From assembly GCF_050947875.1 (NCBI RefSeq), contig NW_027460291.1:23209368-23273367 (forward strand): 64,000 nt of DNA, written 5' to 3'. Source of the DNA: Dermacentor variabilis. Lineage: Eukaryota > Arthropoda > Arachnida > Ixodida > Ixodidae. Under the pieces are notes generated by a model. The model was given only the letters and a program-made list of their open reading frames with translations, was not told where the DNA came from and ran no database searches. Below, in pieces: positions 10,020 to 21,524 of the stretch (its first letter is position 1; every line of letters begins with the position of its first letter). A program made the translations under genes and the position numbers.

Positions 10020-11533
10020 GAATGAAGAATCTAAGAACGCCCGTAAGAACCAAATCAAAGCTTGGGGTGTCCGAGTCTACAACTGCAGAGAATCGCATCT
10101 ATTTAAAACGCATAAAGTCAGACGGAAGGAGAGCGCGTAGACAGACTAAGCGTGAAAGCTAGCAAACGTACTTAGCAGAAACCAACTCATATACAGATGA
10201 GAAAAAAGCTTGGAACAGGGTTAGGACAACAAAAGGTCTGCCGCTAGAGCCAATATGAATCATCAGCCTAGAACATCAAGCGAACCCTTTCGGAGCTCAC
10301 TTTGAGGAGAGATCTAGCCAATTATTCTTGTGAATTTTGAAATATAAGCAGCTGTAGGACAGGAAGTCACTTGAGCGTAAATAAACATCACCTCTGGATT
10401 ATAATAGTCCTTTTAATATAGCTGAACTCCACGCAGCACATAACTCCTCTAATAAGTGTGAGCCAGGAGCTGACCGCATCGAATACGGTATGATAAAAGA
10501 CGTACACCGGAAATCTCTAATGACACTTCTTTCACTGTTTAAGATTATATGGGCAGCTGGGTACTTTCCTACCTCCTGGAGCGAGGCTCTTATAATTTCT
10601 ACCCTTAAGGAGAGAAAGGACCCGTCCTTATCGAGTGGCTACAGACCGATAGCATTGACTAGCTGGCTCTGCAAAGTCTGAGAAAATGATAAAACACCGC
10701 CTAAGTCAGTTCTTTAGAATCAACAATCTATTAGATCCATTCCAATGCGGCCACAGGGAAGCTGGGCCTACAGCCAACCACCTTGGCTGTATTTAGTCAA
10801 GCATTAGAGACGCATTTATACACCAAGACTTTTTCTGTCTCAGGGTTTCTAGACTTAGAAAAGGCTTATGACAAGACACGGTGCGACGGAATCCTGCAAG
10901 ATTCGTTCGCCATGAGTACTCGGGCAAACATGTTAACTATAATAGAGAGCTACGGGTCAAACTGAATATATTTTGTAAGAATTTACGCTACTCTTTATCG
11001 GACCTTTCTTCAGGCGATTGGAGTGCTACAGAGTGGTGGATTAAGCTGCATCATTCGTCTGGTTAAAATGAATTCTTTACGCACATCACTACGACAAGCA
11101 CTGTTTTACTGTGTGCACGGAGATGATGTTCAGCCGAGTGTTAACTCGTGTAACATCGCCATCTGTGAGAGATAGGTTCAGCTTAGTCTGAGCAAAATAT
11201 CAAAATGGGTCAATGAGAATGAATTTAAGCTTAATCCGAGTAAAAGCAGCAGCGTTCTCTTCACAAAGAGTCCTGGTCCCAGATCCCAATGTAAAGCTTC
11301 ATGGAGAGCAGTTTTCTCCAAACATACAACAAGAACTTTTCGGCGTTATATTAGACTCGAAACTAACCTTCATTCAGCTCATAAAACACGTCAAACAGAA
11401 ATGTTTAAAAACAATGAACCTTCTTAAAATGTTATCACATACAACATGGGGCAGTGATAGGAAATACCTAATGACCCTGTACAAGAGCCTCGTACGTGCA
11501 TGTTTGGATTATAGCGCTCTAGTGTATCAATAT
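10020..11533 (+). mobile_element. Jockey/I-like LINE ORF2 fragment, RT domain, decayed (family D)
   Basis: The plus strand encodes degraded reverse transcriptase. Recognisable pieces are KAWNRVRTTKGLPLEP near 10,210, GADRIEYGMIKDVHRKSL near 10,470, SGYRPIALTSWLCKV near 10,640, FLDLEKAYD near 10,845, and a C-terminal run (VILDSKLTF, then LYKSLVRACLDYSALVYQY) ending at 11,533. Several frameshifts and stops separate them, and the YADD box is not visible. The element is cut at 11,533 by the gypsy-1 LTR and does not resume after that element. The same family occurs at 44.6-46.0 kb and 53.1-56.7 kb. Confidence 0.72.
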
Positions 11534-11949
11534 TGACAAGTGTACTTGTTTGTCTTTATCGGGCGACACGTTTCACGGCCTAACAAATATTATCACACAG
11601 CGCAGGACGCGCCTGCATGTATCAGAAGTTTCTGGAATATTATCGATGCTTCCATCCGCTGTCTGTGACCGAACCTTGTGCAATCTGATCGCGTGTGTGC
11701 GGAACGCGAATAATGTAGAACTTTGTAGAAGGCACGTGGGTCCCAGCTATTACTCTAGAACATTCGACGACTAATATATAAAAGCCGAGGCGCTTGACCC
11801 GCTGATCAGATTTGCGACGACCGCCGACTGTTCGCCGCTGTCGCCGTTGTTTGAGTGTAGCCTGTTTTTGAGGGCACACGTTCGCCCAATAAAAGGCTAG
11901 TTTCGTCTTTCTCAATTTGGCTGCTTTCTTCATAGTCAGTACCACGTCA
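11534..11949 (+). repeat. gypsy-1 5' LTR (416 bp)
   Basis: It starts TGACAAGTGTAC and ends ACCACGTCA. The first 190 bases or so match 17,052-17,249 closely. A TATA-like box (TATATAAAAG) is at 11,775-11,784 and a poly(A) signal AATAAA at 11,888-11,893, giving a plausible U3-R-U5 arrangement. The sequence after the LTR contains GGTGGAAGTGC, similar to the post-LTR sequences of gypsy-2 and gypsy-4 and a candidate primer-binding region. Confidence 0.85.
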
Positions 11950-11975
11950 AATCAGGTGGAAGTGCTTGTTCGTTC

Positions 11976-13208
11976 ATGTACCGAACGCCCCCGCAAAGCC
12001 GTGATCCAAGCCCGAAGCCCGAGGACAAAACCGACATCGTCCAAGACCAGCGTGCTAGCCGCAGACTGCAAGGACTGCCCCCAGAGCACGGACTTCTACC
12101 TGAGACGACAAAGAAGATCGTGGCCAAGACAACCCCAATGGCTGCCCCAGTGTCCCCCGTTATCCTGCAACAACCTTGGGACCGACCGACCTTCCATGGA
12201 GAAGCTACTGAAGACCCGGAATCCTGGCTGGAGACCTACGAACGAATCGCGACTTTCAACAACTGGGACTCCGACGACAAGCTGCCGCATGTATACTTCG
12301 CCTTAGAAGACGCCGCCAGGACGTGGTTTGAGAACCGGGAGTCGACCATGACAACATGAGACCTCTTCCGTAGCGGCTTCCTGCGCACCTTTACGAGCGT
12401 CGTGCGCAAGCAAAGGGCCGAAGCCATGCTGGACGCCAGAGTGCAGCTACCTAACGAGAACGTTGCCATATTCACGGAAGAAATGAACCGTCTGTTCCGC
12501 CACGCCGACCCGGATATGCCCGAGGAGAAGAAAGTCCGCCTTCTTATGCGTGGTGGGAAGGAAGAACTTTTCGGCGCAATGATACGAAGCCCACGGAACA
12601 CCATAGAAGAGTTTCTTCGCGAGGCCACCAGCATCGACCGGCGCACGAACTCTACCGAATATACAGGAATTCAATCGCTGTCCACCAACGATCTGCGCGA
12701 GAGTATCAGAGCGGTCGTACGGGAAGAGCTACAGAAGTTGTACCCTAGGTCGCAGCCTCAAGTAGCCTCAATCGCCGAAATCGTCAAAGATGAGCTTCAG
12801 CGATCCCTTGGAGTTCCTGAGGTGCAACCAGAATCACCGCAGCCCCAGCCGGAAGCGATGACCTACGCCGCCGTCGCCCGACGCCAAGGCCCCCCTGCAC
12901 GACAGCGCCAGGGACCTTTAACGCCACAATTCCGTCGTCCACCGCCGCCGCCGCCAGCACGCCCGCCCGTCTTCCAGCGCCGCTACGCGAGGAAGACGGA
13001 CATTTGGCGCGCTCCCGACCACCGCTCACTCTACTACCACTGCAGAGAAGCGGGTCACGTCTACCGCCGATGCCCATACCTGGAGATGGGACTGCGAGGG
13101 TTCGCCGTTAACGCGCCGCGACCACAGATTGGCGAACGACCTCGCGATATCGCCGACTACCTCGCCGCCACTCAGTGGAGCGCTCGAAGACCGTCCCGTT
13201 CACCGTAA
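11976..13208 (+). pseudogene. gypsy-1 gag, one in-frame stop, altered zinc knuckle
   Basis: Gag would form the particle shell and bind element RNA. The frame starts at Met 11,976 and reads through capsid-like sequence (PTFHGEATEDPESWLETYER, then MTTWDLF-type context) to 13,208. A TGA at 12,357-12,359 replaces what is a Trp codon in gypsy-2 and gypsy-4. The proline-rich region (FRRPPPPPPARPP) precedes the nucleocapsid. The zinc knuckle reads YYHCREAGHVYRRC, so the first Cys of CX2CX4HX4C is Tyr. Gag is one frame away from pol, and the two overlap by about 34 bp. Confidence 0.88.
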
Positions 13209-16200
13209 CCAGGCCGTTACCTGTCGCCGCAGCGCCGACCATACACTGGCCAACCCCGGGGCCGGCCTGCGAGCCCATATCCGGAAAACTAAAAGCAGCA
13301 AGCTATGGAGGTGCGGTTGCTGTTCGTCGAACTGACGAAGATCCTCCACCGCCGACGAAGACGCCGAAGAGACCATCTCGACGACATAACGACACGCCGC
13401 CGTCCCGACGAAGTCAGGAAGCCCAGACTACACCGACGAAAGACGACTTGACGACGCGACGTTCCAGATTCAGTTCAAAACGACGCAGCCGTGATCCGAC
13501 GCCAAAACCTAACTGCAACGCCAGACAAGGAACCACCGACCTCGACGTGCTTCTCGACGGCCACGCAGTTACCGCCTTAGTGGACACAGGGGCTGATTAC
13601 TCCGTAATGAGTGGACACATCGCCGCCCAGTTGTAGAAAGTTAAAACTGCATGGGAAAGCCCTCAAATTCGGACCGCTGGAGGACACCTCATCACGCCGA
13701 CTGGAATCTGCATGGCAAAAATTACCGTTCATGACCGGACTTACCCTGCCACTTTCGTTATCCTCCAACAGTGTTCACGAGACGTCATTCTCGGCATGGA
13801 CTTCCTGAATCAACACGGCGCAATCATCGACCTGAATTCTAAGTCGGTAACGCTGTCGGAAAATCGAGCGATACCGCCGGAGAGCTCTCGCAGTCACCAT
13901 GCCTTAAGCGTGCTCGAAAGTCAAGTCAGCATCCCGCCTCGCTCCAGCATTGTCATTTCCGTCGGCACCAAAACACCTGCCGACGTAGAAGGCGTCATCG
14001 AGGGTGACCAACGTCTACTGCTAGACCGTGAAATTTGCGTCGCAAGAGGGATCGCTCGACTGCAGGGAGGGAAAACTGAAGTGTTCCTGACAAACTTCAG
14101 CCAGGAGTTCAAGCACATCAGCAAGGGCACGACAATGGCGTACATCGAGGAATTTCTGGAAACCAGTAATGCGTTTGTCCTCACGGATTCCGCCGCATCT
14201 ACCCCGACGACCATGGTTCCCGAACCAGACAACGACATTAATCCAAGTCTCCCCGTGATTAAGCAACAGCAGCTCAGAAGCCTGCTCCGACGATACAAAG
14301 GCTGGTTTTCGACGTCATCGAGGATTCGACAAACATCAGTCGCCAAGCATCGCATAATCACCGAGGAGTGCGCTCGACCACTCCGCCAGAGCCCATACCG
14401 AGTTTCGCCGCGAGAACGTGAAGCCATAAGACAACAAGTCGACGAAATGCTGCGCGACGACATCATCCAGCCGTCGAAAAGCCCGTGGGCATCCCTTGTT
14501 CTCTAGGTGAAAAAGAAGGACTGAACCTTACGTTTCTGCGTCGATTGTCGTCGACTGAACAAGATCACACAGAAGGATGTGTACCCCCTACCACGGATAG
14601 ACGGCGCATCAGATCGGTTCTGCAACGCGAAATACTTCTCGTTTATGGATCTCAAGTCTGGCTACTGGCAAATAGAAGTCGATGAGAGAGATCGCGAAAA
14701 GACCGCCTTCATCATGCCAGGCGGCCTCTACGAGTTCAAGGTCATGCCATTCGGACTGTGCTCGGCGCCTGCAACGTTCCAGCGCATCATGAAAACGGCG
14801 TTAGCAGGATTGAAGTGGCAGACCTGTCTTGTTTACTTGGATGACGTCGTCATCGCCGGAAATTTCGACGATCACCTTAGGAGTCTTTCGACAGTACTCG
14901 AAGCCATCAAGTCATCAGGGCTTGCTCTGAAGCCAGAAAAGTGCCGTTTCGCTTACGATGAGCTTCTGTTCCTAGGCCACGTCATCAGCAAGTCTGGAGT
15001 CCGCCCCGACCCGCAGAAGCCAGCTGCCATCGCAAAGTTCCCGCAGCCCATGGAAAAGAAAGCAGTGCGTCGATTTCTTGGCATGTGTGCCTACTACAGG
15101 CGGCTTGTCAAGGACTTTTCACGCATCGCTGATCCGCTGACACAGCAAACTGAATGTTACGTCGAGTACAAGTGGGAAACGCCGCAAGCCGACGCATTTC
15201 AAGAACTCAAACGACGCATGCAGTCGCCGCCCGTACTTGCACAATTCGACGAGGACGCCGATACCGAAATCCACACTGACGCCAGTAGCCTAGGCCTCGG
15301 TGCCGTCCTAGACCAGAGAAAAGATGGACATGAAGACGTGATAGCTTACGCTAGCCGGTCGTTGTCAAAAGCGGAAGGCAATTATTCTACAACCGAAAAG
15401 GAATGCCTCGCCATCGTTTGGGCTACAGCGAAATTTCGCCCCTACCTATAAGGCAGGCCATTCAAAGTCATCAGCGACCATCACGCCTTGTGTTGGCTTG
15501 CGAATTTAAAGGATCCTTCACGATGGCTGGCGCGGTGGAGCCTAAGGCTGCAAGAATATGATATCACTTTAACCTGTAAGTCCGCACGAAAACACTCTGA
15601 AGCCGATTGGCTATCACGCGCCCCCATTGACTCGCCGCCGCAAGATGACGAAGACGACGACGCCTTCCTTGGCATTTTAGGCGCGGAAGACTTCGCTGAA
15701 CAGCAGCGAGCAGACCCGGAGTTGAAAAACCTCGTCGAGTATTTGGAAGGGCACACCGACGTTGTCCCTAGGGCATTTAAGCGAGGATTGTCTTCGTTCT
15801 CGCTTCAAAACAACCTGCTCGTGAAGAAGAACTTCTCAACAGTGCGCGCCAACTACCTTCATGTTGTCTGGTCAGGACAGCGTCCAGAAGAATTGCACGC
15901 CCTGCATGGCGATCTGACCGCTGCACACCTCGGATTTTCCCGGACACTATCGAGGATACAGGAAAGGTATTATTGGCCGCGCCTGACCGCCGACGTCACC
16001 CGTTATATCAGAACATGCCGAGACTGTCAGCGACGCAAGAGTCCACCGACAAGGCCAGCCGGATAACTGCAGCCAATCGAACCTCCTTGCCGACCGTCCC
16101 AGCAGATCGGGATGGACTTGTTGGGACCCTTTCCGACGTCAACAACCGGAAATAAGTGGATCGTCGTGGCGACGGACTACCTCACCAGCTTCGCTGAAAC

Positions 16201-16951
16201 TAAAGCACTGCCGAACGGTAGCGCAGCCGAAGTGGCGAAATTCTTTGTCGAAAACATCCTGCTGCGACATGGCGCCCCAGAAGTGCTCATCACCGACAGA
16301 GGAACGGCCTTTGCAGTGGAGCTCAACCAATCCATTCTGCAATACAGTCAGTCAAGGCACAGAAGGACAACGGCCTACCACTCACAGACGGATGGTCTTA
16401 CGGAGCGGCTGCATAAGACCCTTGCCGACATGCTAGCAGTGTACGTCGACGTCGAAGAGAAGTCTTGGGATGCCGTCCTGCCGTACGTAACATTCGCTTA
16501 CAACACGGCAGTGCAAGAAACAACACAGATCACGCCTTTCAAGCTGGTTTACGGCAGGAACCCGACGACGACGCTCGATGCCATGCTGCCGCACGTCACT
16601 GAAGAGGAGAATCTTGACGTTGATACCTGTCTCCAGCGCGCCAAAGAAGCCCGACAGCTCGCCCACCTGCGGATCAAGAACAAGCAGAGGACCGACAGCC
16701 GACACTACAACCTCCGACGACGCTTCGTCGAGTACTAGCCCGGCGATCGTGTTTGGGTATGGACCCCGATACGCCGACGAGGACTCAGTGAGAAAGTACT
16801 GCGACGCTATTTCGGACCCTACAAGGTCATCCGACGTATTGGCGCACTGGACTATGAGGTCGTGCCAGACGGCATTTCGCATTCACAGCGGTGCCGCGCA
16901 CGATCTTAAGTGGTCCGCGTGGTGCGTCTTAAACCCTTTTACGGACGCTGA
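13175..16951 (+). pseudogene. gypsy-1 pol: PR-RT-RNase H-INT with point stops
   Basis: One reading frame holds the full polyprotein, in the -1 frame relative to gag. The protease active site is LVDTGADYS (about 13,574). The RT box YLDD is at 14,834-14,845. RNase H shows EIHTDASSLGLGA. The integrase HHCC zinc region lies near 15,890-16,030 (HGDLTAAHLGF, then CRDCQRRK), and its core has GMDLLGPFP, LITDRGTAF and GLTERLHKT. A C-terminal GDRVWVWTP chromatin-side motif ends near 16,951. In-frame stops are at 13,634, 14,504, 14,522, 15,449, 16,064, 16,736 and near 16,907, all explainable by single substitutions. RT and integrase catalytic residues look intact, but the protein cannot be completed. 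Confidence 0.92.
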
Positions 16952-17039
16952 CGAACTTCCTTATTTTATTGTTTTCCTTGCTACGAGTGCTTTTCTTTAT
17001 TACTTTCGTTTGTTTGCAGCATCGGGTCGATGTTTTTCA

Positions 17040-17050
17040 AGAGGGGGGTA
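17040..17050 (+). promoter_or_regulatory. gypsy-1 polypurine tract
   Basis: AGAGGGGGGTA lies directly before the 3' LTR start TGACACGTG. It would prime plus-strand DNA synthesis during reverse transcription. Confidence 0.75.
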
Positions 17051-17051
17051 T

Positions 17052-17249
17052 TGACACGTGTACTTGTTTGTCTTTACGGGCGACGCGTTTCACTGCCTAA
17101 CAAACGTTATCACACAGCGCAGGACGCGCCTGCTTGTATCGGAAGTTTCTGGAATATTGTCGATGCTTCCATGCGCCGTCTGTGACCGAACCATGTGTAA
17201 TCTGATCGCGTGTGTGCGGGTCGCGAATAATGTAGAACTTTGTAGAAGC
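17052..17249 (+). repeat. gypsy-1 3' LTR, truncated
   Basis: It matches the first part of the 5' LTR (TGACACGTGTACTTGTTTG and on). It stops at GTAGAA (17,249), where the 5' LTR would go on with GGCACGTGGG. The remaining 218 bp or so, including TATA and poly(A) signals, are missing. Confidence 0.85.
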
Positions 17250-17437
17250 CCCGCGATGTCCAAAATCGGAAGAACTTTGCAAATTGGATTATAATCAAGA
17301 CGGAAGAGGACCCAAGCTTTGTCATCAAAATACTGTGGACCGATGAAGCTACCTTCTCACGTAATGCCCAAGTGAACATCCACAGTGATGGCTATTGGAG
17401 CGACGAAAACCCTCACTGGGTTTTGAAGACACATCAC
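17250..17437 (+). pseudogene. Mariner-like (IS630/Tc1 superfamily) transposase, middle part
   Basis: The plus strand reads NRKNFANW, then ILWTDEATFSRNAQVNIHS, then WSDENPHWVLKTHHQY. The DEATF motif carries the first catalytic Asp of a DDE/D transposase, and the ENPHW motif typifies one eukaryotic IS630-type subfamily. Coding sense stops at HHQY (17,437), where a LINE (TTTA)n tail begins. The matching downstream part starts at 31,634, 14.2 kb away. The N-terminus is missing, replaced by the truncated gypsy-1 LTR. Confidence 0.8.
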
Positions 17438-17736
17438 CAATATTTTTATTTATTTATTTACTCTTAAATACTGCAGCTTCAATGAGGCTATTGAAGGAGT
17501 GGAATGAACTGTAAACATACAAACATTCAAAAGCAAGCCTGCATGAATTGTTTGAGTAATAGTGAACGAATGTTTCCCTGTAATGAATTCAGACTTTACT
17601 TGATGTAAAAAATTTGTGTTTGAAGGAGTCAGTGCGGCAAAAAAGGTTGAGGTATTCAGAGCATGGTGGCTCCTCGTTCATGATGGTTTGGAAAAAGTCA
17701 AATAGTTTTTTAGAGAGGAGAGGTGAGGGGAAATGA
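17438..17736 (-). mobile_element. LINE 3'-end fragment with (TTTA)n tail
   Basis: On the minus strand this reads as a 3' UTR ending in a TAAA-repeat tail (17,438-17,460 on plus). It is separate from the second tail at 17,737-17,775. I see no clear coding sense. It may be a short 5'-truncated LINE, or an older 3' end next to LINE-A. Confidence 0.5.
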
Positions 17737-17775
17737 TTTATTTATTTATTTATTTATCTATTTATTTATTTATAT
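17737..17775 (-). repeat. LINE-A 3' tail, (TAAA)n on the minus strand
   Basis: TTTATTTATTTATTTATTTA with one interruption. It sits just downstream (minus sense) of the LINE-A 3' UTR and marks the priming end of target-primed reverse transcription. Confidence 0.8.
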
Positions 17776-18875
17776 AAGATACTTTCAAGCCCCGAAGGCA
17801 TTACAGAAAGGAGTGGGTGAACATAACAAAAAATTGTGCAAGATACAAAGACATATTCAACGTGGCGTTTCATGAATGTTGGTTTTGAAGGTGTCGGTAT
17901 CCAGGATGGCTGCAACGGTGGCGGGAAGGTGGTTCCAATCTTTGCTTGTGCTAGGGGTGAATGCATTACTACGAAGTTTAGTGCGTGAAGACGGCACACC
18001 AAGTTTGAAACTGTGGTCAGAGCGAGATGATATGTATGACGGTTGGGTGACAAGCTGTTCTTTCAACAAAGGGTTGTGGTGGTAGGTTTTATGGAATAGC
18101 GAAAGGCGGAAGCATCTACGACGCAAAGAAAGTTCTGGCAAGTGTTGCTTTCATTGAGGTAACGCTAGCATGTCGGGAGTAGTTTGATAAGGTGAAACGC
18201 GCGGCACGATTTTGAATGGCTTCTATGCTGTTTATTAGTGTAATGTTAGCCGGGTCCCGAATGGCGCATGCTTATTCTAGTTTGGAGTGAATTAATGTTT
18301 TGTAGAGTTAGTTTCAGTGACGATGGTGCGGATGAGAAGTTTCGGCGCAAATAGCCCAACTGGCAATGCTACATATAATGTCGACATGCATCTGTGACGG
18401 AATTTTAGGCATTCAAGTTCGCACCGCTCTGCAAGAGGAGTGAGACCAAGTAGGGGAAGAGACTCAGACGGCGAAAATTCCTTGTCGTATCTCCTACAAA
18501 CGAAACGCACGGCTTTTCTTTTGCACTGATTCTAGTTTTTTGACGTCGCAGTCTATGTATGAATTCCACACAACGCAGCCATATTTGAGGATGGGGCGAA
18601 TGAGGGTTTTATATGTAAGAAGTTTATTTCCTTAAGGATCAAGACGCAGCGTATGATGCAAGTAGCCTAGTCTTTTAAGGGCCTTCTTACAGGTGATATC
18701 AATGTGTTTCGACCATGACAAATCATGTGTTAGTAGAATAACGAAATATTTGAATTCGAAGACGCTATTGAAAGTAATATTGTTAAAGGCATAGACAAAG
18801 AAGGAAGGGGAAGAACGTCGTGTAAAGGACATGGAGACAGTTTTGGAAAGGTTGATATTCATTTGCTATGCTTTG
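17776..18875 (-). pseudogene. LINE-A ORF2, C-terminal part and 3' UTR
   Basis: After the RT catalytic region the chain goes on with MNINLSKTVSMSFTRR (18,862 downward), then HDLSWSKHID and KKALKRLGYLHHTLRL. After frame breaks it reads RRCFRLSLFHKTYHHNPLL, then SSRSDHSFKLGVPSSRTK and DWNHLPATVAAI, ending near 17,857. These are the standard C-terminal motifs of CR1/Jockey-type ORF2 proteins. The 3' UTR follows. Confidence 0.8.
18855..18875. repeat. 21 bp direct repeat, left of gypsy-2
   Basis: LINE-A sequence repeated with one mismatch (18,866 against 21,830) at 21,819-21,839 on the other side of gypsy-2. It sits right next to the point where gypsy-2 pol ends. Confidence 0.85.
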
Positions 18876-18876
18876 G

Positions 18877-19901
18877 ACGTCGCGAAGCATTTCTTCAACT
18901 TGTGTCTTGATTGTTTCACGTTCTCGCGCTGAAACGCGGTAGGGACTTCGGCGGACGGGACGAGTCGATTTATCGGTTATAATGCTATGCTTCGCTATGT
19001 GCGTTTGCCGGATCCTCGACGACTTAGAAAAACATTCGGAATATCGCGGAAGAAGGCGGCGTTGCTTTTCTTGCTTTTGTTGAGGCCGGGCAGGGTTAAT
19101 GTCGAAGTTCACCTCATCAGCCACCGTCGATGACGCCTCATGGGACGACTCGGAGAGCGCTAATGCGTCGCTTATTTCGGCGAACTCTTCCAAGAAAGCG
19201 ACCGTCGTACCCCTGTTGAGGTGCTTGTGTTCCGTGCTGAATTCGGTTATTAGCACAGCCACTCTGCCTTCACGCAGGTGGACGACACCGCGTGCGACGC
19301 AAATTTGGCGATCCAGAAGCAGCTGCAAGTTTGCTTCGACAATCGCATCGCCGCTTGAGAACGCGTCTGTTTCAACGTGTGCCATGACGCCAGCATTTGG
19401 CGGGAGGCTCACCTGATCGTCGAGGATGGTGAACGCGGTGCGATGATAATGATTGCTTTGCATTCTTTCTGACCGCTTTGTCGTCACTGTTATGGTTTTC
19501 GTCTGCAGGTCGATCACCGCACCGTTTTCGTTCAGGAAGTTCATCCCGAGGATTACGTCGCGAGAGCAGTGCTGTAGGTTGATGAAGTTCACAGGGTAGG
19601 TGTGACCGTGAACAGCCACTTGCGCCGTGCATCGTCCCGTCGGGGTTATGAGGTGGCCTCCTGCTGTGCGTACTTGAGGACCTTCCCATGCGGTTTTGAC
19701 TTTCTTGAGTTGTGACAAAAGTCGTCCACTAACAAAGGAGTAGTCGGCCACGGTGTCGACGAGTGCAACCACTGGATATGTCCATCTATGGTAACTTGTA
19801 AGTCGGCACTTGGTGTTCGCGTTCGATGTCGATCGGTCACCGACTGTGCGGTCTGTCGCTTCGCATGGTCGCGGCTGCGTCGGGTGGAAGACTCGTGGCA
19901 A
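18877..19901 (-). pseudogene. gypsy-2 pol, protease to start of RT
   Basis: The frame contains the protease site LVDTVADYSF, in which the catalytic DTG Gly is Val (near 19,755). The protease flap-side motif (GRCTAQVAVHGHTYPV) and CSRDVILGMNFL follow. Next comes the spacer RIRQTHIAKHSIIT and the pre-RT motif YRVSARERETIKTQVEEMLRD. It then fuses in frame for some codons with LINE-A sequence. No polymerase active site is present. The element made no complete pol here. Confidence 0.85.
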
Positions 19902-20089
19902 GGTGCTGTTGTGGCCTTCAGCCGCGCCATCGAATTTGTGGTGTCGGGTCGCGGCTTCGTGTTTTGTGGCGTCACTGCGTCGAGTCGCGTTGTGTTGTCG
20001 GAATGCAACGAGGCGTCGGAATGCGTCGTGGTTGTAGGAGGGTTTTTCAGTCTTCGCTCGAGAGCGGCGTCACCTCCCGACGTCGCTGG

Positions 20090-21522
20090 CTTTAGTTTCC
20101 CCTACGAGGGCTCGGTGACCTCTCCCTCGCGTACCCTTGGTATGCTGAAGACGAGCGGCGTGGGTAGGGTGACGGGGACCTGAAGCGACGTGGGGCGGCA
20201 TCTTCGGTCGCTCGAAGATAGGCTTCGATTTCTCAAGGCCGTTGGCCAGGAAGGGGTCGCGGGGCCTCGATGTTGTACTCGCGGAGGCCCATCTGACGGT
20301 AGGGGCACTCTCGTAGGAGGTGGCCGGCTTCACCACAGTGAAAACAAAGCGGTCGTCGATCTGGGGTTCTCCAGATGTCAGTCTTCCTCGTGGTGGTTTG
20401 CTGGAACGTGTTTGAGTGGACGGCCTGCTGTGGGCGCGGCGGTGGCGGCTAGGCTTGGCTGCGTTGAGGTGGCGCGTGCGTTTCGCGTCGCCAGCTGGTT
20501 GGCCTCGCTTGGCTTTGCAGAGCGGCGGCGTAAGTTGAAACGCGTGGCTCCTGGCAAGGTGGCGATAGGGTTGGTGCCGTTTCGGCAGGATCGATTGTGC
20601 CCAGCGCTTGCTGTACGTCGTCCCTTACAACGTCGGCGAGCGAGGACATTTGTGGTTGCGCACCCGGTAGCAAAATGCGCAGCTCGTCGCGCACGATGGC
20701 ACGGATGGTAACTCGAAGGGCCACTGCGGAGGCACTTCGGCAGTCGTCGCAATCTGACGGAGGAGCGCGTAAGTAGCGGTCGTATTGCTTTGCGGCAAGC
20801 TCGAGCGTCTTCTCGATAGTGGCCGCTTCGCTAATCCATTCGGCGACGTTCCTCGGCAGGTTGCGAATGAGAGCGACGAAAAGTTGCTCCTTGACGGCCC
20901 TCATAAGGTCGTGAAGCTTCTTGTCTTCAGTCATGTTGGCGTCCGTGTGGCGGAAGAGCTTTTGCATTTCTTCCGCAAAGACAGTTACGGACTCGTTTAG
21001 ATGCTGCTGGCGAGGTTGAAGCAAGGCCTCAGCTCGTTATTTGCGCAGAATACTTGCGAAAGTTGCAGATAAGTGCCTTTTGAAAGCTTCCCACGTTGTG
21101 AGGGACAGCTCCTGGTTCTCGTACCAGTTTCTAACAGAGTCTTCGAGAGAGAAGAAGACGTTCCGAAGTTTGTCTTCGTCAGAGCACTTGTTGAAGGTTG
21201 CAACTCTTTCGTAACGTTCCAGCCATTCTTGCACATCTTCGCAAGTGGAGCCGCTAAACAGCGGAGGTACTCGCGGCTGCTGGACGACGAGCGGCGCAGG
21301 TGTGGTGGCGGCTTGCATTGGTGACGTCGAGCGGTAGTTCCCATGGCGACCAGGGGCAGGTAGTGATCCCAATTCAGCCGGCAGTCCTTGTAGTCGGCGG
21401 CTGCTCCGGGTTTCTTCCTTCTTGTCTTCTCTGGAGCTGTCTTCCGTGTCGCCAGCTCCAGATGCACTGGGACTGGTGCCATGGCTTTGAGGGGGCGTCC
21501 GAAGCATAAGCACCTCCACCAA
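20090..21522 (-). pseudogene. gypsy-2 gag with intact CCHC knuckle, stop and frameshifts
   Basis: From about 21,522 the frame reads LRTPPQSHGTSPS, then VPPLFSGSTCEDVQEWLERY, to a TAA at about 21,037-21,039, then continues in the same sense (LNESVTVFAEEMQKLFRH). After a frameshift near 20,450 it reaches KTDIWRTPDRRPLCFHCGEA with the full CX2CX4HX4C knuckle (CFHCGEAGHLLREC) near 20,310-20,350. It is close to gypsy-1 gag in layout. Confidence 0.85.
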
Positions 21523-21524
21523 AG

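Larger units (their letters stand above)
11534..17249 (+). mobile_element. gypsy-1: Ty3/gypsy LTR retrotransposon, near complete
   Basis: The order is 5' LTR, gag, protease, RT, RNase H, integrase, polypurine tract, partial 3' LTR. It resembles Mag-like gypsy elements. Gag and pol are both readable end to end, with point stops rather than large deletions. The 3' LTR is cut at 17,249 after 198 bp, where a mariner-like transposase remnant starts. The left flank is a LINE, so the two flanks do not match and the right side has been deleted or rearranged. The copy is not expected to be autonomous. Confidence 0.93.

Noticed and set aside
12236..13077. Minus-strand ORFs of 136 and 97 codons within gypsy-1
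   Set aside because: Shadows of gag; the plus frame holds the capsid and zinc-knuckle motifs.
11534..17249. An endogenous retrovirus with env
   Set aside because: No third ORF with a signal peptide or transmembrane envelope lies between integrase and the 3' LTR in gypsy-1, -3 or -4.
19788..20711. Long plus-strand ORFs of 131 and 173 codons
   Set aside because: Antisense shadows of the gypsy-2 gag/pol on the minus strand; GC-rich third positions keep them open.
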